Source: Leptotrichia hongkongensis
GTDB lineage: Bacteria; Fusobacteriota; Fusobacteriia; Fusobacteriales; Leptotrichiaceae
Assembly: GCF_041538065.1 (NCBI RefSeq)
Contig: NZ_JBGORW010000005.1
Location: 62,001-126,000, forward strand
Length of the DNA stretch: 64,000 nucleotides
Reading direction: 5' to 3'
The position numbers were made by a program, and so were the translations under genes. The notes beneath the pieces are model-generated. The model saw only the letters and a list, made by a program, of their open reading frames with translations. It made no database searches and was not told the origin of the DNA. Positions within the stretch are counted from its first letter, which is position 1; every line of letters starts with the position of its first letter. Positions 55,865 through 63,614 of this stretch are shown here, piece after piece.

Positions 55865-56260
55865 ATGCCAAAGCAGTTTCAGGATTTTTTAAAGAGTATT
55901 GGATTATCAATTGAAAATATTCTTGAACAAACGGGAATACCAAATATATCATCGAAAGAGGAAATTCAGCTTTCTAATGAGGAATATTATTTATTTTTGA
56001 AAAAAATTGATGAAGTTATTACTGATGAGCAAATTTCAGCAATTAGCAATATTGATAACTTGAACGTATTTATTCCGTCGTTTTTTGGGGCACTTTCTTC
56101 AAAAAATGGACAGGAAAAACAGTATCGCAGTATCAAAAAGAAAAAGAAAAAGAATAAATATAAAATACGCCATAAATTTGGCGTATTTTTTTGCAAAATT
56201 ATAAATTGTATTGATTTTTTTCAAAAAGATTATGCTCTAATTTTTATCAATCCATTCTAG
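55865..56260 (+). pseudogene. Truncated AraC-type regulator, N-terminal domain only
   Basis: The first 85 residues resemble the arabinose-binding-like N-terminal domain of AraC-type regulators (LKSIGLSIENILEQTGIP, LSNEEYYLFLKKIDEVI, FIPSFFGALSSKNGQE). After that the frame runs into Lys-rich low complexity, crosses a strong terminator hairpin (56162-56192), and overlaps the convergent gene; the helix-turn-helix domain is missing. The gene is most likely a truncated remnant. A short regulator-like fragment being translated is still possible. Confidence 0.55.
56162..56192 (+). terminator. Terminator inside the truncated AraC frame
   Basis: AAATACGCC pairs perfectly with GGCGTATTT around ATAAATTT, followed by T. 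It lies within the apparent reading frame, which shows that the last 35 or so codons of that frame are not original coding sequence. Confidence 0.85.
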
Positions 56261-56560
56261 TTCAAATTCATAATCATATAGCTCCATTTGTAAATCTGCT
56301 GCTTGATCACATAGATCTTTAAAATAAGGACTTTCTACTTCTAATTCTTCATCATACATTTCTTTTTCGATTTCATGGATTTCTTTTTTTAATTTTCGTA
56401 TTTTCTCTTTTAATTGGTGTTTCTTTATCTGTTTTTCTTTTTCCTGCTCGTTTTCATTTAAATCTTCAAGTTTTCTATTTAATTTTGAAATATTAGCATT
56501 TTTTTTGTTAATATTCCCAAAGAGAATATATAAAATTATGATTATAGCTATTAAAATCAT
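56237..56560 (-). CDS. Small membrane-anchored coiled-coil protein
   Basis: A 107-residue protein: one N-terminal membrane helix (LIAIIIILYILFG), then a highly charged coiled coil from about residue 18 to 75, and an acidic C terminus rich in Glu, Asp and Tyr. An AGGAG site lies five bases before the ATG. Its end overlaps the read-through tail of the convergent AraC remnant. No family is recognised; such proteins often scaffold at the inner membrane. Confidence 0.65.
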   Translation of the reverse strand: MILIAIIIILYILFGNINKKNANISKLNRKLEDLNENEQEKEKQIKKHQLKEKIRKLKKEIHEIEKEMYDEELEVESPYFKDLCDQAADLQMELYDYEFELEWIDKN

Positions 56561-56633
56561 TACTACTCCTAATAAAGTAGCATTTTTTATTTCAGTTCAC
56601 TTATTATAAATAATTTTACATAAAACTGTATTG

Positions 56634-57746
56634 TTATTTTTTATTTTTTATTGGAGGAAGCAAAGGGCTTTTGTCTTTTGCACGTTCCCATAAAAATTCA
56701 CCTAAATCGTATTTATCTTCTCTTTCCAGATTCAGTTCAGTTTCAATTTCATTTTCTCTTTTTTCAAGTATAAGAGTTCCTATATTATGATTTAAAATGA
56801 CAGTTTTTCCTAAAGCAGTAAATTCTGCCCATCCTGTATCAAGAGCTTTAGCTATCTGTTCTCCTGTGTATAGATTACCCACTCCAATTAACGGAAGTTT
56901 TCCGTTTATTCTGTCATGAATCTGCTGTATTGCAGGTTTTTTAGTATCTCCTCCACGATAAGCATTTATATAAAAATCTGGAAGTGAAACGTGTAGATAT
57001 TGTAATGGTTTTTTTACAAGTTCATCAATCAATGCAAAAGTTTCAACCATTGTCAAACCATTTTCTCCTGGCTCTTCAGGTGAAAAACGGTATCCTATGA
57101 TGAATTTGTCAGCGTTATGTTTATTTTTAACTTTATTTACTTCATCTATAACAGCTAAAGGGAATTTCATTCTTTTTTCTATATTTCCTCCCCATTCGTC
57201 AGTTCTTCTATTAGTTATTTCTGAATAAAACTGCTGGATAAGATATCTGTTTGCACCATGAATTTCCACTCCGTCAAATCCAGCCTGAATAGCTAAATCA
57301 GTAGCATTTCCAAACGCCTGTATAAGTTTATCTATTTCATCAGTAGTTATTTCTCTTGCTTTTGTTTCGTTATCATAGCTAGGAGCAATTATGTCATTTT
57401 TATTTACATTTGGAAGGGCAAGTCTTCCGCCGTGATGTATTTGTAAAATTGCTTTTGTACCTTGATTACGTAGAATTTCAGCTACTTTTCTTAAAGATGG
57501 CAAATGTGTTTCATTGATAGCTTCGGGCTGTCTTGTGAAAGCTTTTCCCCCATCAGCAACTAAAGTAGCTTCTACTATGAACATTCCTATATTTTCTCCA
57601 CGTTTACTCATAAATTTAAGATCTTCTTCTGAGAAAGTTCCGTCTTCATTGGCAACAAATAGAGTCATAGGAGTCACCACAAGTCTATTTTTAATCTCTA
57701 CTCCATTATTTAATGTATATTTTTCAAAAATTTTATTTGAATTCAT
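56634..57746 (-). CDS. NADH:flavin oxidoreductase, Old Yellow Enzyme family
   Basis: A 370-residue FMN-dependent TIM-barrel enzyme that reduces activated C=C bonds with NAD(P)H. Family motifs are KNRLVVTPMTLF at the start, ILQIHHGGRLA, the active-site pair in GVEIHGANRYLIQQF (His and Asn), and SEITNRRTDEWGGNIEKRM. The phosphate-binding GVGNLYTGEQIAKAL is also in place. Upstream, the minus strand carries a weak promoter (TTTACT, 17 bp, TAAGAT) in a CTTA...TAAG semi-palindrome that could be a regulator site. Confidence 0.92.
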   Translation of the reverse strand: MNSNKIFEKYTLNNGVEIKNRLVVTPMTLFVANEDGTFSEEDLKFMSKRGENIGMFIVEATLVADGGKAFTRQPEAINETHLPSLRKVAEILRNQGTKAILQIHHGGRLALPNVNKNDIIAPSYDNETKAREITTDEIDKLIQAFGNATDLAIQAGFDGVEIHGANRYLIQQFYSEITNRRTDEWGGNIEKRMKFPLAVIDEVNKVKNKHNADKFIIGYRFSPEEPGENGLTMVETFALIDELVKKPLQYLHVSLPDFYINAYRGGDTKKPAIQQIHDRINGKLPLIGVGNLYTGEQIAKALDTGWAEFTALGKTVILNHNIGTLILEKRENEIETELNLEREDKYDLGEFLWERAKDKSPLLPPIKNKK

Positions 57747-57841
57747 TATGTCACTCTCCTATTTTAAATTATATATAATCTTATCATATTTGTATATCTA
57801 AGTAAAGTAGAAAATAATAATACAAAATTTTCAAAAATTTT

Positions 57842-58752
57842 TTATATTTTCAAGTTTTCAACAGTTTCAAAATCCTTAAAACCTAACTTTTGGGCCTCTT
57901 TATCCGTCCTATTATGGCATATTTTTTCAAAGTTTTCCTAATAGCTCCACCTGTATATTTTGGATTAATTACATAAACTAAATATTCTAATATTAAGATT
58001 GCTATTGCTATTCTGTCAGAGGCTTTGCCATTAACAACATACGGTTTGCTTTTAAATTCTTCTAATATTTTAGGTTTTGTCATAAATTTCATATCTGTAA
58101 TATTTGAATTGTGAGCTGACAGATTTCTAATCAGATTAATAGTTCCCAACCAAGACAAATACACTTCTCTTTTCAAATTATGATCTTTAGCTATTTGATT
58201 TTGATATTTTTTGTATAATATTTTGTAGAGATTTAAAACTTCTCCAAATGTTAAAATATCTATTACAAGCTATATAGGTATATTAATTATTTTATCATCA
58301 CTCTTCTTGTAAACATCTAGCAGCTTGTTATTACTTCTTTCTAAATTTCTCTCTATTCTTTTTCTTAAATCTTTTTCTCTAAAAATTCGTTCTTTTTTAT
58401 TACATTCTACTTTGTCAACCCATTCAAAAAAATCAAGATACCCATATTCTCCTAACTTTTTCCCCATCAAATGAGAAAATTTTGTTTTTAAAGACAGTTC
58501 AATTTTTTCAGTTAACCTTAACAAATATAATCTCAAATTTTTATTCTCATAAAATCTATTTAAAACTTGATTAAAAGTAATTCCTTGAGCATATTTCCCA
58601 TCTTTTAAAAAAGGCAACGAACATTCCTTCAATTTATAGTAATTTATAAAATTCAATATTCTCTCTGAATCTTTGTCATCCTCGATAATCATTCCTCTAT
58701 TTTTAAAAACCATTACTTGTTCTTTGCATGTCGAAAATTTATATTTCGTCAT
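57842..58752 (-). pseudogene. AbiF/Abi_2-family abortive infection gene, disrupted
   Basis: The frame begins at 58752 and encodes an Abi_2 (AbiD/AbiF-type) protein: [35 protein letters not shown], and, after a break, LSWLGTINLIRNLSAHNSNI, which holds the HEPN-type R-x4-H motif. Reading is stopped by TAG at 58270-58272, but the same frame continues with LVIDILTFGEVLNLYKILYKK and runs to 57883. Relatives have Trp at the stop position (PIWLV-like), so a single TGG-to-TAG change explains it. Near 57900 the frame shifts as well: another frame gives the better C terminus (KEAQKLGFKDFETVENLKI, stop at 57842). The gene follows a promoter and a structured RNA. Confidence 0.8.
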
Positions 58753-58768
58753 TATAATAATTTCTCCT

Positions 58769-58833
58769 AAAAAAAAAGCCCTGCGTAGGCATACTAACCT
58801 TGTATTATTTAAAATACTGCAGGGGGTTTGATA
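58769..58833 (-). ncRNA. Structured RNA upstream of AbiF, candidate RNA antitoxin
   Basis: Between its promoter and the AbiF start, a transcript of about 65 nt would begin near 58833. It forms a closing helix CCCTGC/GCAGGG (58824-58819 and 58784-58779) around two short inner hairpins (GTATT/AATAC, then AGG/CCT) and ends in a run of about nine T (58777-58769), so it is also a rho-independent terminator. The AbiF Shine-Dalgarno AGGAG follows directly. RNA, then terminator, then toxin is the order of type III-like and AbiF-type RNA antitoxin modules. Confidence 0.6.
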
Positions 58834-58839
58834 TATTTT

Positions 58840-58868
58840 ATTTTATATTATTTTTTTGAAAATGTCAA
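58840..58868 (-). promoter_or_regulatory. Promoter of the AbiF RNA
   Basis: On the minus strand TTGACA (58868-58863), ideal 17-bp spacer, TAAAAT (58845-58840). It starts 11 bp after the stop codon of the DUF697 gene; no terminator separates the two. Confidence 0.8.
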
Positions 58869-58879
58869 TTGGGAATTTT

Positions 58880-59467
58880 TTATTTCTTAGGTGGTTTAAA
58901 ATTATTTTTAAATTCCTCAACAATATCATCCATGTCAAGATAGTTAGTTGGTCTTCCTTCTTTAATATATCTGATACACAAATTTTTCAATGTTATTATG
59001 TAAGCTTCTCCCATAGCTTTTGTTATAGCAGCAGCTGTTCCGATTGAAGCCACTGAACCAACAATAGGAATAAATTTTAATAGATTAGAAGCTACTGTTC
59101 TTCCAATCATAGAAGCACCAATAACAGTTCCTAGTCCACTAACAATCATTTTAGCTTCTGTTTCAACATTAAATTTTTCATTTATTTGATAGATCATATT
59201 TAACTGTATTCCTGAAATAGGAATCGCATCTGCAAAAGGTATTGGTATAACTCCTACTCCACCTGCTGCTACAGAACTCATATCAACAATTTCTCTTGCT
59301 TTCTTTTCTTGACGCTCTACTTCTTCAATTTCTTCTTCTTGCTTTCTTTTTTTCTCTATTATTTTATTCTCTTGATCTATTTCTTCATCTTTTCCTGCTT
59401 CCTTCTTTAAATTGTTTAACTCTTCTTTTAGTTTTTCAAATTCGTCATCATAATAATTTTCACTCAT
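58880..59467 (-). CDS. DUF697-type membrane protein without a GTPase domain
   Basis: About 195 residues. The N-terminal 70 are a charged coiled coil; the rest is a DUF697 domain (VIPIPFADAIPISGIQLNMI, then GRTVASNLLKFIPIVGSVA), a helical membrane-associated unit normally fused behind a Ras-like GTPase or YcjF domain. No G domain is present here. The ATG at 59467 is chosen because AAGGAG lies nine bases upstream; the open frame extends to 59485. It is the last gene of a four-gene operon and could act as the membrane effector of it (inference). Confidence 0.78.
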   Translation of the reverse strand: MSENYYDDEFEKLKEELNNLKKEAGKDEEIDQENKIIEKKRKQEEEIEEVERQEKKAREIVDMSSVAAGGVGVIPIPFADAIPISGIQLNMIYQINEKFNVETEAKMIVSGLGTVIGASMIGRTVASNLLKFIPIVGSVASIGTAAAITKAMGEAYIITLKNLCIRYIKEGRPTNYLDMDDIVEEFKNNFKPPKK

Positions 59468-59497
59468 TTTTATTATCTCCTTCACTTTTATTTAATA

Positions 59498-60838
59498 TTA
59501 TTTTTTTAATAACTCATCTAATTCTTCTACAGAATAAATTATTTTTTCTTTTGAAACTCCCATTATTTTAGCATATTCAACACTATAAATCATTTGTTGA
59601 GTCGCATTATTTTTTTTTGAAAAAGATTCAATTAATAATTTTTGTCTTTGTTTATATTCTTCTTGTACCTGTTGAATAAATTCATACAAAGTCCTTGTTA
59701 TATCTCTATCGATTTTTTGTATTCTTTCGTAGAATTCCTTTATTAATTCTTGTTCATTTAAATTTTTAATTGTATTAAATATAGAATATAAAAACTTATC
59801 TAAATATTTCTTTATGTAAGGACCATAACGTATAATTAATTCTTTAAATACTAACATTATTAATCTTACCCAAGCGACATAATTTAAATGGAGAATAAAT
59901 TGTACCATATTGCCACCTGAACGAAATCCTGCATCAATACCATCTATTAAACAAAAAGTTGTATATCCTATAAGTAACATTAATCTCAGATCTCCGTGTT
60001 TTTCAGTTGGAATACATTCTTTCCAATCTTTCTTTTCAAAATATCTTTTTTTAATCACCCATAAACTTCTAATCATTAATTCTTGTATTAAAACAGGAAT
60101 TGACATTGTTACTCCAAAACGGGCATCGTATCCTTCTTGAAAAACTCTTGTCATTGTTACAGCTAATGTTTGTCTATCATTTCCATTTTGAAATTTACCA
60201 AAATCACACATCAAAAATAATTCCATGAAAGGAATCGGTATTCCTGAACCTCTTCCAGCATTTATTTTTCCTCTTCCACCTGAACTTCCAGATAGATCAG
60301 ACATTATATGTCCAATCCAATTACAGAATCCGCAAAATAATTTTTCAATAAAATTATTCCCTTTCAATTCAAATTTTCCATCTGATGTATCAATATTAAA
60401 TATTTTCCCTTCGCTAACAAATGTTGCAGTAGATGTAAATTGATTTAATATTGAAAAAAATAATCCAATAATATCAGGTGAATGGCTTAGTGATTTTATA
60501 TGATGATTTTTAGTTCCCATTTTAAATAATTTGTTTACATCAGTTGTATTTCTTTGATCATAGTTCACTCTAAATTTACCTTCAAGAAATCCTATCGCAG
60601 AAGCTACATTATTCTCATTATCTATTTTAGGTTTCCAACCACTCACTTTAGCAAATTTTTTTACTAATTCATCTGCTCCAGCATCTGTCAAACTTCCTAA
60701 TTTACTTAAACTAGGATTTCCAACAAAAAATACATCAATAATTCCTGCAATAGCTCCACTAAAACTAGCAATCATGAAATCATATCTATCACAGGTCGAC
60801 AACTTCCATTCTTTTTCTTTCAATTCATATTTATTCAT
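59498..60838 (-). CDS. Conserved protein of unknown function with membrane segments
   Basis: About 446 residues. I cannot name a family, although the motif set looks conserved: DVFFVGNPSLSKLGSLTDAG near the N terminus, KNHHIKSLSHSPDIIGLFFS, NWIGHIMSDLSGSSGGRG and GRGSGIPIPFMELF in the middle, and LIGYTTFCLIDGIDAG followed by LNYVAWVRLIMLVF late. There are three or four hydrophobic segments and a C-terminal coiled coil. The dense His, Asp and Gly motifs suggest a catalytic or ligand-binding site. The ATG at 60838 overlaps the previous gene by 8 bp; a TTG at 60847 is the alternative. Confidence 0.75.
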   Translation of the reverse strand: MNKYELKEKEWKLSTCDRYDFMIASFSGAIAGIIDVFFVGNPSLSKLGSLTDAGADELVKKFAKVSGWKPKIDNENNVASAIGFLEGKFRVNYDQRNTTDVNKLFKMGTKNHHIKSLSHSPDIIGLFFSILNQFTSTATFVSEGKIFNIDTSDGKFELKGNNFIEKLFCGFCNWIGHIMSDLSGSSGGRGKINAGRGSGIPIPFMELFLMCDFGKFQNGNDRQTLAVTMTRVFQEGYDARFGVTMSIPVLIQELMIRSLWVIKKRYFEKKDWKECIPTEKHGDLRLMLLIGYTTFCLIDGIDAGFRSGGNMVQFILHLNYVAWVRLIMLVFKELIIRYGPYIKKYLDKFLYSIFNTIKNLNEQELIKEFYERIQKIDRDITRTLYEFIQQVQEEYKQRQKLLIESFSKKNNATQQMIYSVEYAKIMGVSKEKIIYSVEELDELLKK

Positions 60839-61529
60839 TTGACACAAATTCTCCTATTTTAGTCGATAACGATTCAGAAATATTTATTAATGTTGCTAAT
60901 CGTTCTTTATTTTCTATCGAAAATTGATTATAATCATTATCGTACTTTATTAATTCAAATCCATTTTCAATATTATCAGAAATTTCTTTTATTTCTTTTT
61001 CAGACATTAAAACTTTAATATCTAATTTCATTATTTTCATAATTTCTTTTTTTATTTCTAATATTTGTTCTTCAATTTTATCAGCAGCCTCTTTATTTTT
61101 ATTATTTAAGATTAAACCAGCACCTAATAATGCACTTCCTCCTATGGCCCAACCTATCGGTCCAGCTAATGCTAGAAGTGCTTCCCCACCTACAATTCCA
61201 CCTCCTCCTGCACCAGCTAATGCCCCAGCACCAGCCATAGCTGTTGGAACTACTTCTGCTTGATTAATCTCTTTTGTTACTTCTTCAATTTTATTGTCAA
61301 ATTTTTTTATATTCATTTCTATTTTACCTAAACTAGTTTCAAATTCTATCGGTTTATTTGACAATTTTTGAATATAAGTACTAAAATTTTTAAGTATTTC
61401 AACAGCATGTAATTTTTTTTCATACAATGATTCAGAGTGATTTATAGTATTGGATAATGTTCTTTTATAATCTCCATACACTTCCTCTAAAACTTTTTTT
61501 GCTTTTTCTTTTAATTCTGAGTTAAACAT
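60831..61529 (-). CDS. Coiled-coil protein with Gly/Ala-rich membrane hairpin
   Basis: A 232-residue protein with two coiled-coil arms (about residues 1-90 and 145-230) around a central Gly/Ala-rich hydrophobic hairpin (MAGAGALAGAGGGGIVGGEA, then LLALAGPIGWAIGGSALLGAG). The shape recalls membrane-inserting accessory proteins of dynamin-like systems or pore-forming helical toxins, but there is no sequence proof. AGGAGG precedes the ATG. It lies second in the operon, 12 bp after the phosphoesterase gene, and overlaps the next gene. Confidence 0.72.
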   Translation of the reverse strand: MFNSELKEKAKKVLEEVYGDYKRTLSNTINHSESLYEKKLHAVEILKNFSTYIQKLSNKPIEFETSLGKIEMNIKKFDNKIEEVTKEINQAEVVPTAMAGAGALAGAGGGGIVGGEALLALAGPIGWAIGGSALLGAGLILNNKNKEAADKIEEQILEIKKEIMKIMKLDIKVLMSEKEIKEISDNIENGFELIKYDNDYNQFSIENKERLATLINISESLSTKIGEFVSNE

Positions 61530-61541
61530 ATTTTTATCCTC

Positions 61542-62459
61542 CTATTTTTCTAATATTCTTCTTAAATCAATCAATTTTTTAAGATTTTCTTTAACTTCTA
61601 ACAAATTTTTTTTATCTTTTTTTGTCTTATCTAGTTTATTTTCTAAATCCATTATATATTCTTTATAATCCTTAATCAATTTTTTGTATTCTTTTTTTCT
61701 TTCTTCAGTTACTTTCTTTTTTATTAATTTTATATCAAATTTTTCTATTTTAACATTATTATTTTTTAAAACAAATAATTTATTTCCCTTCACCTCAACA
61801 CATCTTAAAACGTCAGTAAAAAAACATCCTGAATCCAAATTTATACAATTATTTTTAATGCTAATATTTTTTTGTGGAGTATGACCGTAATATACGATTT
61901 TTCCAGTATTATTTTTCTTATACCAATTATCTCGAGTCCATAACAAATATTTAATTTCTTGATCTTCCAAATTTTTAGAAAAATCAATTCCTGCATGAAC
62001 AAATAAATGATTTTCACTTTCAACGATATGTGGCATTTTTTCAATAAAATTAAATAACCATTTTTCTTCATAGAATTTATTATTTTTCCAATATTCATCT
62101 GTTGTTTTTTCTTCTGTTTGATGTTCAAAAAAAGATTTTACAGTAACATTTCCACCATTATATAACCAATTTAAACGAGAGTTTTCATCACTTATTGATT
62201 CAAAAAGCATATTTTCGTGATTTCCCATTAAGTGAATAATATTATATCCTCTATGAATCATATCTTTATACCAATTATATAACTCAAAAGAAAATTTCCC
62301 TCTATCACAACTATCTCCAAGAATCAATAGTAAATCTTCTTTTTTCAAGTCTATTTTCGCTATTAGTTTTTCAAACAAATCAAATCTTCCATGAATATCC
62401 GTCAAAACAAAAATTTTTTGATAATCATTTTCTTTAATTCTTTTTATATTCAGTTCCAT
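61542..62459 (-). CDS. Metallophosphoesterase with C-terminal coiled coil
   Basis: A calcineurin-like phosphoesterase related to the bacterial Ser/Thr phosphatase and diadenosine tetraphosphatase group. All metal motifs are intact: FVLTDIHGRFDLF, LILGDSCDRGKFS (GDxxDRG), LMGNHENM, FVHAGIDFS and YYGHTP. The last 70 residues are a Lys-rich coiled coil not usual for the family. The ATG at 62459 has a GGAAG site upstream; a TTG at 62486 would add nine residues without one. It is the first gene of the operon behind a strong promoter. The substrate could be a phosphoprotein or nucleotide. Confidence 0.85.
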   Translation of the reverse strand: MELNIKRIKENDYQKIFVLTDIHGRFDLFEKLIAKIDLKKEDLLLILGDSCDRGKFSFELYNWYKDMIHRGYNIIHLMGNHENMLFESISDENSRLNWLYNGGNVTVKSFFEHQTEEKTTDEYWKNNKFYEEKWLFNFIEKMPHIVESENHLFVHAGIDFSKNLEDQEIKYLLWTRDNWYKKNNTGKIVYYGHTPQKNISIKNNCINLDSGCFFTDVLRCVEVKGNKLFVLKNNNVKIEKFDIKLIKKKVTEERKKEYKKLIKDYKEYIMDLENKLDKTKKDKKNLLEVKENLKKLIDLRRILEK

Positions 62460-62520
62460 TTTTTCATCAACTTCCAAATTATTCAAATTAATTTTTATTT
62501 ATAATTTAAGTTTTGTTAGT

Positions 62521-62549
62521 ATTATACTTCAAATAAAAGATTTTTACAA
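62521..62549 (-). promoter_or_regulatory. Promoter of the four-gene accessory operon
   Basis: On the minus strand TTGTAA (62549-62544), 17-bp spacer, TATAAT (62526-62521), about 55 bp before the first start codon. Confidence 0.75.
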
Positions 62550-62874
62550 TTTATTTTATAAAAATAAATTGTGAGATATTAAAAAAATTAGGATTTACAA
62601 GACTATACAGTAAAAATTTTTTAAAAAAAAGTTTTGATTAAAATTAAATTTTTAAAGTAGCTAGTTCTATTTTTTATGCACTAATCAATTAATTTTAAAT
62701 GTTGCCCTTTTCTTTTTTTTGTTGTATACTTTATAAATCATATTAGTTATTTACTTTGATTTTTCTGAGTTAATTAATCGTATTTTAAAATTTTTAAGTA
62801 TTTATCACAAATAAAAAATAACAAATTTTCTAAAATTTAAATAGTTTGAGAAAATTCTAAATAAAGGAGTAAAA
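62550..62874. other. Gene-free divergent spacer
   Basis: AT-rich sequence between the accessory operon and the pyrimidine nucleotidase gene. I see no reading frame with a ribosome-binding site and no clear hairpin; the promoter of the rightward gene must lie here but shows no convincing consensus. Confidence 0.5.
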
Positions 62875-63591
62875 ATGAACTACAAACTTGTATTAATAGA
62901 TTTAGATGACACACTTTTTGATTATCCAAAAACTGAAGAGGTGGCATTTAGGAACACTTTCGAAGAATTGGGATTTTTTATGGAAAGTGAATTAGGTAAT
63001 GAGAAAAAAGAAGAAATTTATGAGAAGATAAAAGATAGATATAAAGATGTGAATTTGCAGTTGTGGAAGGATTTGGAAAAAGGGGCTGTGGATAAGGATA
63101 GATTAAAGGTTGTAAGATTTGAAAAAATAATTGAGGAGTTTGATTTGAAATATGATCCGCATGAAATGAGCGAGCTTTATTTGAAAAAACTGGGAGAAGG
63201 GATTTTTCCATTTGAAGCAACTGAAAAACTATGTGAATACTTACATTCAAAATACAAAGTTGGAATTGTAACTAATGGAATAAAGGAAGTACAGCATTCA
63301 CGAATAGAAAATTCAACAATTGCAAAATACATTGATAAAATTATCATTTCTGATGAAGTTGGTGTAAATAAGCCTGATAAACGAATATTTGAATATGCAA
63401 TGAATTATTTTGAAATAATGGATAAATCTGAAGTTATAATGATAGGTGATTCATTAGGAGCAGATATAAAAGGTGGACAAAACGCTGGAATTGACACTTG
63501 CTGGGTAAATTTACGAAATAATGTGAATGATACTGGAATAGTTCCAAAGTATGAAGTGAGAAAGTTGGAAGAGCTGTTTGAAATATTATAA
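62875..63591 (+). CDS. yjjG: HAD-type pyrimidine 5'-nucleotidase, YjjG-like
   Basis: A 238-residue HAD-IA hydrolase close to YjjG, a house-cleaning enzyme that dephosphorylates noncanonical pyrimidine nucleotides. Motif I is LIDLDDTLFDYP with the nucleophile Asp and acid/base Asp, motif II VGIVTNGIKEVQHSRIE, motif III VNKPDKRIFEYA, and motif IV MIGDSLGADIKGG. AAGGAG precedes the ATG. The second copy of the repeated element A lies immediately downstream. Confidence 0.9.
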   Translation: MNYKLVLIDLDDTLFDYPKTEEVAFRNTFEELGFFMESELGNEKKEEIYEKIKDRYKDVNLQLWKDLEKGAVDKDRLKVVRFEKIIEEFDLKYDPHEMSELYLKKLGEGIFPFEATEKLCEYLHSKYKVGIVTNGIKEVQHSRIENSTIAKYIDKIIISDEVGVNKPDKRIFEYAMNYFEIMDKSEVIMIGDSLGADIKGGQNAGIDTCWVNLRNNVNDTGIVPKYEVRKLEELFEIL

Positions 63592-63614
63592 ATTTTATAT
63601 TGGAGTTATAGTTA

